A DNA stretch of 64,000 bases, from positions 7,551,143 to 7,615,142 of the forward strand of contig NC_079491.1 of assembly GCF_020520425.1 (NCBI RefSeq), in the 5' to 3' direction. The stretch is from Spinacia oleracea (taxonomy: Eukaryota; Streptophyta; Magnoliopsida; Caryophyllales; Amaranthaceae). Within the stretch, counting starts at the first letter, position 1, and each line of letters opens with the position of its first letter. This document shows positions 48,001 through 58,590 of this stretch, piece after piece. The notes below the pieces were generated by a model. The model was not told where the DNA came from, made no database searches, and saw only the letters and a list, made by a program, of their open reading frames with translations. The position numbers were made by a program, and so were the translations under genes.

Positions 48001-49505
48001 CAAGGGGAGGAGAATGTGAGGGGGTGAAATTACACATGGGTATCGGATGGAATCACAACGAGTTTTTGGTGACAGCAAAAGTGTTAACAGGGTGAAGATA
48101 GCAAAAACCAACCGAACCAGAAAATATCTCCCACTCCGAGGCTCTGACAGTGAGCAAGATAGGATAAAGGTCATATACATCTAAGTGATCTAACTACTAT
48201 GACTCAAACCTCCAATGTGGTGTTGCTACACGGGATATAAGTAGCTTGTAAATAAAACGAAATGCAAAAATGCATTCCTCAACAAAGGTGGCATACTGCT
48301 CCTAGATGATTTTTCCTTACACAAAACCATTTTTCCTTACACAAAACCAGTCGTTTCAAGAAATTAAAAAGGAAATATGAGCAATACCTTTAGCGTCTTT
48401 AAAACTTGAAGGATTCAACCCTTTTTGAGCATTTTGGGCCTTGTTAACCTGGAGACAAGACAGAAAAATGAGCTTAAAATAAGACCAACTTCAATGTGTC
48501 AGGTTTTAAATGTGCAAATGTGCTACTGGAGGAAAAAACTTGTGCAGCATCACTTACAGCATTAAACAACTTGACGACTGGAAAATTGTTCAGCAAACGA
48601 GCATCACGAACCCATCAAATTCACAGGGAAATTTTAGTAAATCAGACATCATGTAAGCTTGAAGCTAAAATATATGAAGACTGAACTTTGTTGACCGATA
48701 ATGGTAGATTAAACTACCTCCTTTTGTGGCAAGACTTATAAGAAACTTCTCATGTGAATCTAAGAAATTAGCAGGCTGTACATGTCCCTTCTCCTCAATC
48801 TAGTAAAAAGGTCAAAAAATAAACTGTAAAAATATTGTGCCAGGATAGATGAAACAATGAAGATATTCATACACGAATTCATTTGGAAGCTAATAAGAGT
48901 AATATACCAAATGCTTTTCCTTCTTTGCTTCGCCTTTAACCTTCCGTTCAGTGATCTCTTCTGCAAGCTTTGCTACAACAAGCTTCTTATGTGCTGATAA
49001 TACCGGACCCTGCAAAGACAAGACCCATGTATGAGTAACATAGAACATCCCAAGAGCTATCTTACAAAGAGGAAGATCATAAACTTGTAGAAATTACCAG
49101 TGTCTCATCATCAATCTGCTTCTTTATGATACTGAGAAATGCCGCCCTGAAAGCATTACAGCCTTCTGCAAACTTTGTGATTCCTGTACGAACTTCATGT
49201 TCTTCATCTGAATCTTCTCCTCTAATAGGGTCTGCCTCATCATCACTATTTTCAGAAATTCCCTCTCTCTCAACCTCCGCATCATTTTCAGCAACTAGCT
49301 CATCCTCATCCTTATCCTCATCATCATCTGAATTATAATCCCTGGCCCTTTTACGATATAATTGCTTCATTTTCATACTCGTTCTAACTTTCCTATCCAT
49401 TCCCGGACCCTTTTTCATCGTCTTACAAGCAGGAGGTTTCTTGGGCTGTTTTTTCCTTTTTCTCTGCACCATTGTCTGTGGTGGTTGTTGAGTTTCCTCC
49501 ACCAT
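45063..49505 (-). CDS. RRP15: RRP15-like ribosomal RNA-processing protein, 8 exons, 294 aa
   Basis: This is a nucleolar factor for 60S subunit (25S/5.8S rRNA) maturation; that role is established for yeast and animal RRP15. Exons on the minus strand: 49098-49505, 48908-49009, 48718-48799, 48558-48577, 48388-48448, 46463-46542, 45237-45347 and 45063-45083. All junctions are GT-AG and phases agree, totalling 885 nt. Exon 1 has a basic N-terminus (QRKRKKQPKKPP), an acidic middle (SDDDEDKDEDE) and the family motif KFAEGCNAFRAAFLSIIKKQ. Exons 2-5 give GPVLSAHKKLV, AEEITERKVKGEAKKEKHL, HVQPANFLDSHEKFLISLAT, KGVVKLFNA and NKAQNAQKGLNPS. Exon 6 gives KRRKEAF and exon 7 WAPLRDTYMLTNSKLKDWDK. The very short last exon (ending EEETDI) is less certain. 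Exon 4 is a 20-nt microexon, and a second copy lies in intron 5. A 3'-end fragment of the gene is duplicated at 31370. Confidence 0.93.
47964..47983 (-). other. Second copy of the 20-nt RRP15 exon 4, inside intron 5
   Basis: On the minus strand the 20 nt TTGTCAAGTTGTTTAATGCT differ from exon 4 (TCGTCAAGTTGTTTAATGCT) by one silent base. A pyrimidine-rich TTTCCCAG precedes it and GTAAGTG follows, the same donor as exon 4. Similarity extends only about 8-10 nt into each flank. If it were spliced in between exons 5 and 6, exon 6 would be read CTT TGA, giving a stop at once. Confidence 0.8.
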
Positions 49506-50724
49506 CTTTTATTTACCGACTTTCACAGCTCAATCCTAAACAATACCCCAAATAAATTTCAATTTGCTTCCAATTTACACAAATTAAAACTGTGCTATTC
49601 ACCCAGACAAAAGTAATTGAAAACATTGAGCAAAATCAACCAACTAAAATAAAAATAACCCATCTTCAATCAACATTAGAACAACCTAACAGAAGCTAAA
49701 CAATCCAAATGTAATACCAGTAATCTTCAACAAATTTCCATGAAGCGCAATTCACTGAAACTGGTAATCAGGCCCGTTCGGTATAGACTAATTAGACATA
49801 AAACAACACCAAAACAAAGCCAACAAAAATCCCAGCAGATTATACTAGTACTATGTAACAAGATTTCATCATTTTGAACATTGTTTCACGCAGAATCAAC
49901 AGAAAATTCAAAAAAGTGGATAAAAAATGGAAAAGTAAGAAAATAGATGAAGAAAAGAAGCTATACACTGTCGTCAACACCAAAAATAACAGCGGCTGAG
50001 AAGGAATGGTGGTCGACAGAAGCGCCGCCGACTATTCCGACTACAGGTACAAGTTTTGCGGGAGGAGGAAGACGGAGGCCAGCTGCGGTTTGGTGTTTTT
50101 TCCCTTTGTTCAAAATTTTGCTAACTACAACTCAATAACCTATCTTTCTGATCGTAAATAACAACTTAAACTTGTTGTCACAAAAAAAAACTTAAACTTG
50201 TTGTCACAAAAAAAAACTTTAAATTTACTGCCAAAAAAAAAAAATCACTTTAAATTACAACTCCGAGTCTTTTTTGACACAAACTACTCTATCCTTCTCG
50301 CAATACTCGATCCGGTTTGATCGATACAGAATTTAATTTAATGTAATGTAATTGATTTATTATTTAATGAGATGGTAGTTGATAGTGGGGTGTCTTTTTT
50401 AATATAGATAGTGGGAAATATATCAACTTGTTAAAAAGTAGTGGGAAATGAATCAATTTTTAATGTTTTTTTTAGGGAGCATGGATATAGGTTAGTCCAT
50501 GGATAAATATAATATTAATGAAAGTTTGTCAATTATAGAAACAGTGCGAGTAATCTGGGACGGCTTTATAAAGAAATCGGTGCGAGTATTCCGGAACGGG
50601 AGGAGTATCTGAATATGATCGATGCCATTAATATTAATCCAAATAAAAAATATCCCAACTCTATACAAAAATTAAATAATTCCAAATAAAATACAAACAA
50701 GTTGATCAGAAATTATTAGTTTTT
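49506..50724. other. RRP15 upstream region and intergenic DNA
   Basis: This contains the expected RRP15 promoter and leader; I could not place a TATA box or a leader intron with confidence. A 26-bp unit (ACTTAAACTTGTTGTCAC plus an A-run) is tandemly repeated at 50164-50217. A GC-rich patch at 49980-50100 could be the first transcribed part. There is no other gene. Confidence 0.4.
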
Positions 50725-51051
50725 CACAAATTCTTATTTATAATGGGTGTACAATAAATATTGTTCACCGTCGTAAAAGTTGACTCAAAATGCTTAAAAA
50801 TTACATTTATATATGTAAAAGTTATCTATTTTTTAATGATAAATTTTTTCATTTGAATAAAAATTATTTCTTCAAAATCACTAATAATGTATAAATTAAT
50901 CATTTAACCCTTTAAAATGTTTATCTATCAACTTTTTAATTTTATAATATAAAAGTTACAGAAAAATAGGTTAAAGTTACAAAAAACTGCATAAAAGTTA
51001 TCTTGGTGTACAATAAATTTATTGTACACCTTGTGCGCGCAAGACCTTTTG
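50725..51051. mobile_element. Mutator-like MITE, family M, copy II
   Basis: This 327-bp element is inverted relative to copy I (30564). It begins CACAAATTCTTATTTATAAT and ends GCGCAAGACCTTTTG. A 9-bp target duplication with one mismatch flanks it (TTAGTTTTT / TTAATTTTT). The terminal word and the GTGTACAATAAAT palindromes at both ends match the other copies. Confidence 0.88.
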
Positions 51052-51194
51052 TTAATTTTTTATTTCTTTTAGAAAATTGGAAATTGTGTAATTGTGTTTT
51101 AATAAGATTAATGACATTATATTCCTATTATTTTGCCGAAAATTAACTTGTGGTTGCAATTTAAGATAGAGATGTAAATTTAAGGTTGTAATTT

Positions 51195-51499
51195 ACAAAT
51201 TTGAAAGTTCGGAGTTGTAATTGACACAGAGTCAACTTTATTTGTTTACATTTGTCAAATTTTCCATAATGAAAAATTAATTATGATAACCTAACTTAGA
51301 ACGTGATGTGCTACTCTCTGATTCTGTTTCTTTTAATATAATGCTACCTAAAAATAATCGTACTCTTTTTTGTTTCTTTAATCTTTTCATTTGTGTGAAT
51401 CGTATAAATTCTACTCATGTTGGTTAAATAAGAAGATTTATACAGAGTATTTAAAGTAGAACTCTTTAATTGGAAAAATAGGAAATGTAGTTTATAATT
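51195..51499. repeat. 305-bp block, also present at 55320-55625
   Basis: Nearly identical non-coding sequence (starting ACAAATTTGAAAGTT, ending GTAGTTTATAATT) precedes the F-box/FBD copy B region here and copy C at 55.6 kb. It marks a further local duplication. Confidence 0.85.
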
Positions 51500-51611
51500 T
51501 CCGAAGATGTTATTATTTCTTATTAGAATCAAGAAAAAAAAATTATAAATCCTTGCAAATACAAGCAATCCGAGAGCAACATACTGAAGTAACAACTGGT
51601 TAACTTAATGA

Positions 51612-51842
51612 GGGAGTTGCCTCGTTTGTCACCCATGTTCTTTCCTTTGAATTTGATACCGAGAATTTTCATGACATTCATGTTACCAAATTGCCAGATG
51701 CTAATGTTGAAATGATCAAAGCCCTTGTCATCATTGGTAAAATCTTGGCTGTTTGCGGTATCTCTTAGTCGAATTGTTGCAATCATTTACACCTATTCGC
51801 CGTGGTACAAGTTACAAATACACATGTAGAGAGTTTGGTGTT
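51612..51842 (+). pseudogene. Fragment of an F-box-associated-domain gene
   Basis: The plus-strand frame gives THVLSFEFDTENFH, KLPDAN, VEMIKALVIIGKILAV and CGIS followed by a stop. HVESLV then appears further on in a shifted frame. These match the F-box gene at 59370 (THVLSFEFDTEDFH, LTTVGEELAVFGIS, AYVESLVWF). The F-box and N-terminal half are missing, so this is a relic of that family. Confidence 0.75.
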
Positions 51843-52807
51843 GTGCATAGGATACGAAGCCCAAACGATCGTTCCAATGAAAAATGGTGAATTTCAAACA
51901 TTAGAACTTGATTATGAATAACAGTACTTCGTATCAGTTTGTTGTATTCACTTTGAATGCAGTAATGCAGTAATGCCTGCCCGGAGAATAACTTAGCTCC
52001 TGATCTGATCTAACCTGAGTTCCTGTAAGTGGAAAAATCTCTGTACTGATCAAAGCCTAAACAGTTCCCTCTTATTGGCTTTAGTTACCGACCTGTCAAG
52101 GTTTTTCAGGGGTCTAAGCCAGTAGCTTAGTAAAGCTAAGTATCAATAACACAACCATGTATTACAAAATATGAATAACACAACCATGTATTACAAAATA
52201 TGATAGGAAGTTCAGGCTAAGAATAGAGGAAGGACGACTCGTTCCTCCCTTCACGACTCAATATGTGACCTTAAATTATGCAATAAAATTTAAAGGACCA
52301 AGGGACCGTTTATAGCTGATGGCTTGCAGCTAAAAACAAAGGAAACCCAAGTGTTAATAGCTGATGGCTTGCAGCTAAAAGGACTTCAATCATCTTCAAC
52401 CTCATATAGATGATATAAAAGTTCATTAGCAGTGCACATATAAAACTTTTCTCACAAAACACGCACGGGTGCGAATATTTTCAAAGTTCAATGTTAGTAG
52501 CATTTGAAAGACAGGTATACATTCATACAAGGTGGGTTGATCCAAACAAACATATACAAAGTAACAAATACTATGTACATGCTTAAAAAGAAACATAATA
52601 CATATGCCTATAATCAACAAATACTATGTACATGCTTAAAAAGAAACCCCAAGTGTTGACAGTAGCTATTCTACTAAAGTTAGTCACAATACATATGCCT
52701 ATAAGCAACAAAGAAACATAATCTCAAATTACGAGGATGGAAAAAATGAGGCCATACCTGCTTCCCATATATGGACTGTCAAGCGTCTTTATCACCACAC
52801 ATTGCAT

Positions 52808-54338
52808 TTATTTACAAGGGTTCTTATCTTTTAATGTTCTAACCAGTCCATTTTTGGACCTATCACTCGATACACAGATGTAATTACCAACAAACTTGAC
52901 CTCAAAAGTTAGGGAACTCTTTGGAATCATTAACAATGTGTTAGATAGCTTGTGTTCCCACCATAGTTCACCTCTTCTGCTGTCTCGTAGTCGGACTCGG
53001 AATGCACGAATATGATCCTCATAATCACCCTCATCATCAGAATCACAATCTTTATAACTATCAAAATACTTATCACAATAGGAGGAAACATAAAGCCGCT
53101 CCAAGACATTTACCTTACTTAAAATGTACTTTAGCAACTTGACATGCTTGGCATTCCCCCGAATATTCAATATTTCTATCGTCTTGAGCTTACTTAATAA
53201 GCACACCGGTATTGGATTTTCGACACCGATTATGAGGTCGGAGCGGTTTAGTCTCTCATCCAGGATTAGATGGGTCAGGTTACGAAAGATTGAACCAACA
53301 TCAACATCCAAGAAATTAAGGCCTTTGAAGAAATTAAGATCAGTCGACAATCGAAGTGACTTAACATTAGAAATCCTTTGAAGGAGTGCCATTATTTGGC
53401 TTAATGAATCAGTCAGCGGTGGTATTCCAGTCCCGTAGTTCAGGCCATCAAAATCCCAAATGGAAAGGTCAGCCTTAAGCAATCTAGTTGGATTCTTGAC
53501 AAATCTATAAATTCCAACATAACCATCTAGTTCAATGTGTTCTAGCATAGGTGCATCAATTAGCAACTTCAAGTTGGGCATTATTCCAAGAATCATCAGA
53601 TATTTCAAATTTGGAGCTGATATATGCACGCTTTTAGTCCTTTGGTAATCTAATGACAAAGATAACACTTCCAAAAGTGGGCAAGACTTAATTAATTCCC
53701 ATAGTCCTTCAAAGGAAGAGTATATTCGAGTGCCAATCAATTCAAGCTTCTTCAAATTAGGAAGTCTAGCATATCCAGCTTTAGGCAGATTGAAGTAAAC
53801 AAATCCAATCAATTCAAGCTCTACTAATGATTGAATTTCAAACATACAAGTTGGATAAGAAACGCGATCAGGGAATTCGTCGGTTACCTTGATTGTAGCC
53901 ACATTTCGAGCAGAAATCTGACGAATCCACGATTCCAAAGCGGCGGAGAAATCCCGTTCCAGTTGAGGAATACGGAGGTGGAAGGTTTGGATGTGCGGGG
54001 AGGTGATCTGTTGGAGGATGTGGTTCACCGTGGAGTTGAATTTGATGTATCTTGATTCACTCCTGGAATTGTCCATGAAATCACCGCCGTTCACGAAGAG
54101 GTGGGGGAGTAGGGTCCAGAGGTGGAGCCACCGGCGAGATAAAACAGAGGTGGCGGCGGCGCATTTAAGCGGGAGAAGTGAGAGAATTTCGACCAAGAGG
54201 GTGTCTGGGAGTGAGGTTAATCGGTCTTCTATGCAATCAGAACTACTGCTGTTGCTGCCATTGTTGTAATTTTCAGTAACCGTCGTTCTTCAACAGTAAT
54301 CGCCTCTTCTTGTTGCAATTTGAGAGCATATCAGCCAT
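52808..54338 (-). pseudogene. F-box/FBD/LRR gene copy B, frameshifted near the start
   Basis: A long open frame (about 462 codons) contains the F-box (EDRLTSLPDTLLVEIL, LPLKCAAATSVLSRRW), leucine-rich stretches (LPNLKKLELI, CPLLEVLSLSL) and an FBD-like end (VKFVGNYICVSSDRSKNGL). The frame has no ATG before the F-box. The ATG homologous to that of copy A is at 54336-54338 and opens MADML, but it reaches a stop after about 20 codons because AC is missing near 54277 relative to copy A. The span is 1,531 nt, two short of 511 codons. Unless initiation uses a non-ATG codon or an ATG inside the LRR part, the F-box is not translated. It has an acidic insertion (DSDDEGDYED) near the C-terminus not present in copy A. 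SCF receptor function is inferred from the family. Confidence 0.82.
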
Positions 54339-54430
54339 TTTTGTTTGATGTTTTTAGGGTTGATGACTGTGAATGGTTTTTGGGGCAGGTTTTACAACAA
54401 CAGTGAACTCAATTTCTATGTCATTTCTCA

Positions 54431-55130
54431 TTTGCGGGTTCGCGGGTTCGGTACTTCGGTAGCCATATGCCCATATTAGAAGGACAACGAGATACAATAC
54501 GACACGTTTAATTAAATAGGTTAACAGAACATTGCACATTTAATTAGACGTTCAATTATATTCGAGTCGTCTGACAGAAACACGATGCATTTATCTTCTC
54601 TACCCCCTTTATATACTTGCAATATTAATGAAGTTTTGCTAAAAAAATATCATCATTTTTTAAGATTTTATAGCTTTCTTTAATATCGTAACAAACCCAA
54701 CAAGAGCTCATGATCTCTAATCTATCGGAGAACTCGGGAGATATTTGACATTTTGATATTTCCTTGTGAATTACCTATAGTGCCCTTATTTATTACAAAT
54801 ATATATATTTTCCTTAATAATTACACCATCTGCACTATTACACTATTCTCACACTCACTTTTATTATTATTTTTTGTGATATTTATACATAAAAAATTAT
54901 ATAGCCATGTGAAATATTGTTGTATTCATTCGTCTAGATATATTTTTAAAATATCAACCTTTTAGGTTGTAATTAGAGATATTAATGATTAAAATTTTAC
55001 ACAGGCACAAGTAAAACATCAAATGGTGCAATTATAAAATAAAAAAACAGATGAAGTACGTACTAATTATAAAATGAAATTAAATTGCGGCATCGAAACA
55101 AGTCAAATATTTCAAGTATTTTTTAATTAA
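54431..55130. other. Intergenic, no supported gene
   Basis: AT-rich sequence after the duplicated block. I see no element borders or genes. Confidence 0.4.
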
Positions 55131-55318
55131 TCTATATAATTAAAGCAGAGTGATAGATAATAAGAGGGCGTCAAACCTCAATCCCTCAATTCTCATTAAC
55201 CGGCTATATTAGGAAATCAGTAAAATTAGCATCTCAAGGAAAGTGAGAGGATGAAAACAATGAAGAGACCAAAAAGGAAACAATTGAAAGTTACTACAAT
55301 ATTCTACAAACTATATAA
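55131..55318 (+). mobile_element. Helitron 5' end fragment
   Basis: TCTATATAATTAAAGCAGAG after an A matches the 5' end of the Helitron at 40704-41892, including the GAGGG...CAAACCTCAAT stretch. No hairpin plus CTAG 3' end was found before the duplicated block at 55320, so it is truncated. Confidence 0.6.
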
Positions 55319-55319
55319 T

Positions 55320-55625
55320 GACAAATTTGAAAGTTTGGAGTTGTAATTGACAAAGAGTCAACTTTATTGGTTTACATTTGGCAAATTTTTCATAATGAAA
55401 AATTAATTATGATAATCTAACTTAGCATGTGATGTGCTACTTTCTTATTCTGTTTCTTTTAATATAATGCTACCTAAAAATAATCGTACTCTGTTTATTT
55501 TTCTTCAATTTTTTCATTTGTGTGAATCGTATAAATTCTGCTCATGTTGGTTAAATAAGAAGATTTATACAGAGTATTTAAAGTAGAACTCTTTAATTGG
55601 AAAAATAGGAAATGTAGTTTATAAT
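55320..55625. repeat. 305-bp block, second copy
   Basis: Partner of 51195-51499. It is followed almost directly by the 3' flank of F-box/FBD copy C. Confidence 0.85.
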
Positions 55626-55787
55626 TATAAGGAGTATTCCATACTCCTGTTAAGAGCATCTGAAATATTCTAAGAAGGCGGATCAGCAGAACACTGATTC
55701 CCTAGCTTTCACTAATTTGTTAAAACGAAGCCCATACCTGTCTTCCATTCTTTGAACTGTCAAATTGTCTTGATCACCCCCATGGAG

Positions 55788-56167
55788 TTATGCACGGTTC
55801 TTATCTTTTAATGTTACAATCAATCCATTTTGGGGCTTATCACTCGAGACACAAATGTAATCACCAACAAACTCAACCTCATAAATAAGGGAACTCTTTG
55901 GAATTATTAACAGTTTATCAGATAACTTGTATTCCCACCATAGTTGACCTCTTTTTGGGTTATGTTCATGATCATCATCTTTGTAATTATTAATATTCTC
56001 ATGATAAAATGAGGAAATATAAAGCCGCTTCAAGACCTTTACATTACTTAGAATGTAATCTACTAACTTCACATAATCCGCATTCCCCTTAATATTCAAG
56101 ATTTCTATCACCTTGAGCTTACTTAATAAACACACCGGTATTGGATTTTTGCCAGTGATTATGTTGC
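55788..56167 (-). pseudogene. F-box/FBD gene copy C, 3' fragment
   Basis: The minus-strand frame covers only the last 115 or so codons of the F-box/FBD family (CLLSKLKVIEILN, DYILSNVKVLKRLYISS, WWEYKLSDKLL, VEFVGDYICVSSDKPQNGL) with the normal stop. Upstream coding sequence stops abruptly at 56167, where a Mutator-like MITE begins. The F-box and most leucine-rich repeats are gone. Its 3' flank (55640-55787) matches that of copy A (33290-33620). Confidence 0.85.
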
Positions 56168-56171
56168 AGTC

Positions 56172-56701
56172 AGGTTTAAAAGTTAACTCAAAATGTTTAA
56201 AAGTTAAGCTTATACTACCTCCGTTCCTTAATGTTCTTTACGCTTTGGAATATGTGTCAAAAGTATGAAAACTTTGACCGTGGATTCTCACTGTTATATA
56301 CATCAAAATGTTATCATGTAAGATCTTGTTAGTTTGGTCTCGTTGTGTATTTTTACAATATCAAATTTTTATATTTTTTTCACATACGGAAATGGATATA
56401 TAAGTCGTTAAATATTGCATTGGAGTCCGTGCAAATAGTAACCGTAAAGAACATTAAGGAACGGAGGTAGTATATGTAAAAGTTATCTATTTTTTAGTGA
56501 TAAATTTTGTCGTTGCAGTAAAAACATATTTATTTAAAACCACTAATAATGTATAAAATTAACCATTTAATCATTTCTATCAACTTTTTTTTACTAATAT
56601 AAAAGTTAATCATAACTAGGTTAAAGTTACAAAAAAATGGGTAAAAGTTATCTTGGTGTACCATAAATTTATTATACACCTTATGCGCACAAGACCTTTT
56701 G
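56172..56701. mobile_element. Mutator-like MITE, family M, copy IV (truncated, carries a Stowaway)
   Basis: The sequence from AAAAGTTAACTCAAAATG to GCGCACAAGACCTTTTG matches copy II, but the first 50-60 bp are missing where it abuts F-box copy C. A Stowaway MITE is inserted at 56215. No intact target duplication is seen on the left, consistent with a deletion junction. Confidence 0.75.
56215..56470. mobile_element. Stowaway (Tc1/mariner-type) MITE
   Basis: This 256-bp element has 28-bp perfect terminal inverted repeats beginning CTACCTCCGTTCCTTAATG. TA lies on each side (56213-56214, 56471-56472). The empty site is visible in family M copy II (TTATATATGTAAAAG near 50810). It is non-coding. 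Confidence 0.95.
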
Positions 56702-57362
56702 TTACAAAAAATATTACGAGTTCGTTTATTTATGGCAAGAATCGAAAATATTAAACTGCAATATTACTGTTGATTTTATAATTATTAATACGAAAAACGT
56801 CAATCATGTAACATAGAAAAAATTGCAAATTATACACTGCACTATTACTATTGATTTTCTAATATTGGTATATACGTTAATAATTACTATCATAAAAATA
56901 TATGATTTTACAATCTTAACAAATGAATTTCAACTGCAATTTAAAAATTTAGAGAAATCATTTAACTCTTATGTTTCTTAAACTTAACTTATTTTTAAAC
57001 ATAATTTCTATTCAATATTCCCGAAAAAAGTGAAAATAAATTAAAAATACCGAGGTTTAATTTGTAGTTTACGTACGTTGTATAATTCATGCTTAATTGA
57101 CCACTTTGAACTAATTGTGTTTTATACAAATTCAAAATTTTACTACGTCGTAACAAAATATTAGTTCATTAAAAATATTTATTTTTTATAATATTATTTA
57201 CGAGTAATTATAATACTTCGTAAACAAATTTAATTTCATCTGTGTGTTACACGGGTCCTAAGCTAGCTATTTATATATTTAAGTCGTTTCCCCGTATTTT
57301 ACAATTTTGAAATTTGACGTATCCCCGCATCTCCGTTTCCCCGCATCCGTTTCCGTTTCCCG
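56702..57362. other. AT-rich intergenic DNA
   Basis: No gene is supported. CCCCGCATC and CGTTTCC words repeat at 57311-57362, just before the F-box pseudogene starts. Confidence 0.4.
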
Positions 57363-58102
57363 TTACGTTCTGGGGTTTTAGCCTTCGAGTAACGATTACA
57401 TAGTGGGTGCCTTTGGTTATGACGAATTTCGAGTTTTATTGCCGTCATTCGGAGTTTATTCCGTCAGGGAAGGTAGTTGGAAGACTAAACTACATACTGT
57501 GAATTTGGGCCCTTATTTTCTGCCAAGGCTACTATATGATTTTTATCATTTCTCTCAAGGTGCAGCATACTGGATTTGTGGGAAAATGAGAAAGAACACT
57601 CATGTTCTTTCTTTCGACTTTGATACAGAGGATTTCGACACTTTCGAATTACCTGAAGTAAACGATGATAACATGTACAAAGGACTTGTCGTTGTTGGCG
57701 AATTGTTGGTTGTTTTTGGGATTTCTCCATTGAATAATGTGGGTTATGAATAAGAATGATGGGAACAAGTATTGGAGTCTCACTTTCTGTGGAGATTCGA
57801 ATGTAGATACTTAGAAGCACCTTACAGAGTACTTTAGACGTAGAATTGGAATGTTTTACTATGATGAGAAGAATAGTACGGTTTTTCGAGAGATCTCACA
57901 ATGGGGAGTGATGTCTTATAACATTAGAACACAGGAAATTAAGCATTCGGGAAAATGTATTAAGCATGGTATACTTTATCTGGATGCTTATGTCGAGAGT
58001 TTGATGTTTTCTAATTTGAAGTTAGAATGCTTGACTGGTGTGAAGAGGGGCAGAGAACAGCATCCTTCATCACACAGCAGGATTCAGGAAGTTGTAGTGT
58101 AG
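57363..58102 (+). pseudogene. F-box-associated-domain gene, 5'-truncated and frameshifted
   Basis: The sequence becomes homologous to the F-box gene at 59370 only from its mid-region (GTTCTGGGGTTTTAGCC, matching the VLGFSPSSNDY region). It has no F-box. The frame then gives SQGAAYWICGKM, THVLSFDFDTEDFDTFELPE and VVGELLVVFGIS. A one-base shift leads to a stop at 57751-57753. MWVMNKNDG continues in another frame to a second stop near 57812. The C-terminal part (57851-58102: REISQWGVMSYNIRTQE, YLDAYVESL) is again open. Its C-terminus is longer than that of the intact gene. It is not functional. Confidence 0.85.
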
Positions 58103-58398
58103 CGAAAATGTGACAAATTCTAGATTATAACAAAGGTAAATACTAGCTAATGATAAATGTCGCAACATGCGACCTTTAAGCAGTGTCACAATGATGACAT
58201 GGCATGCTTATGTGTCATAATTTAAATTGGAAATTAAAATATTTAACTTATATAATCTATTATACATTATACTTGTAATAATAATGTTAATACACGCATG
58301 AGTGCGTGACATTTTCAAATGAGGCAATGGTTTATAACTCCTTATTTGACACTTTTATTTTAGGAAATTTATTAAACAATTTACATATCAAGTGAATA

Positions 58399-58576
58399 AT
58401 CAATTGCTTGTTGATTCAGTGGTGATTGGGGTTGAACTTGGTAGGAAGGACTGCGTATTAGATACCCTGCAACAACAATTGGGAGGGGACTGTAATCTAT
58501 CCACCCAGAACTCACCCCTAGACCGGATTAGCACTAAGGGTGAATCGATGTAACACCCAAAAAACATACTTCGTAT
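58399..58576 (+). mobile_element. tRNA-derived SINE
   Basis: This 178-bp insertion has a perfect 14-bp target duplication ATATCAAGTGAATA (58385-58398 and 58577-58590). The head contains an A-box-like TGATTCAGTGG and, about 35 nt on, a degraded B-box-like TATTAGATACCC. The body has AATTGGGAGGGGACTG and CCACCCAGAACTC, a sequence style I associate with Amaranthaceae SINEs. The end is A-rich (CCCAAAAAACATAC). Pol III promoter remnants plus target duplication support a SINE. Confidence 0.82.
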
Positions 58577-58590
58577 ATATCAAGTGAATA

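Larger units (their letters stand above)
44200..54430. repeat. Segmental duplication, unit 2
   Basis: This is the more complete copy of unit 1. It contains full-length RRP15 on the minus strand, a spacer with MITE and F-box fragments, and F-box/FBD copy B. Similarity with unit 1 begins at the shared CTGACCCGGGGCAAGCTCG (31370/44200) and fades about 90 bp beyond the F-box start codons. Confidence 0.85.

Noticed and set aside
49947-50138. 63-codon plus-strand frame upstream of RRP15
   Set aside because: The GC-richer sequence more likely reflects the RRP15 leader on the opposite strand. No protein features are present.
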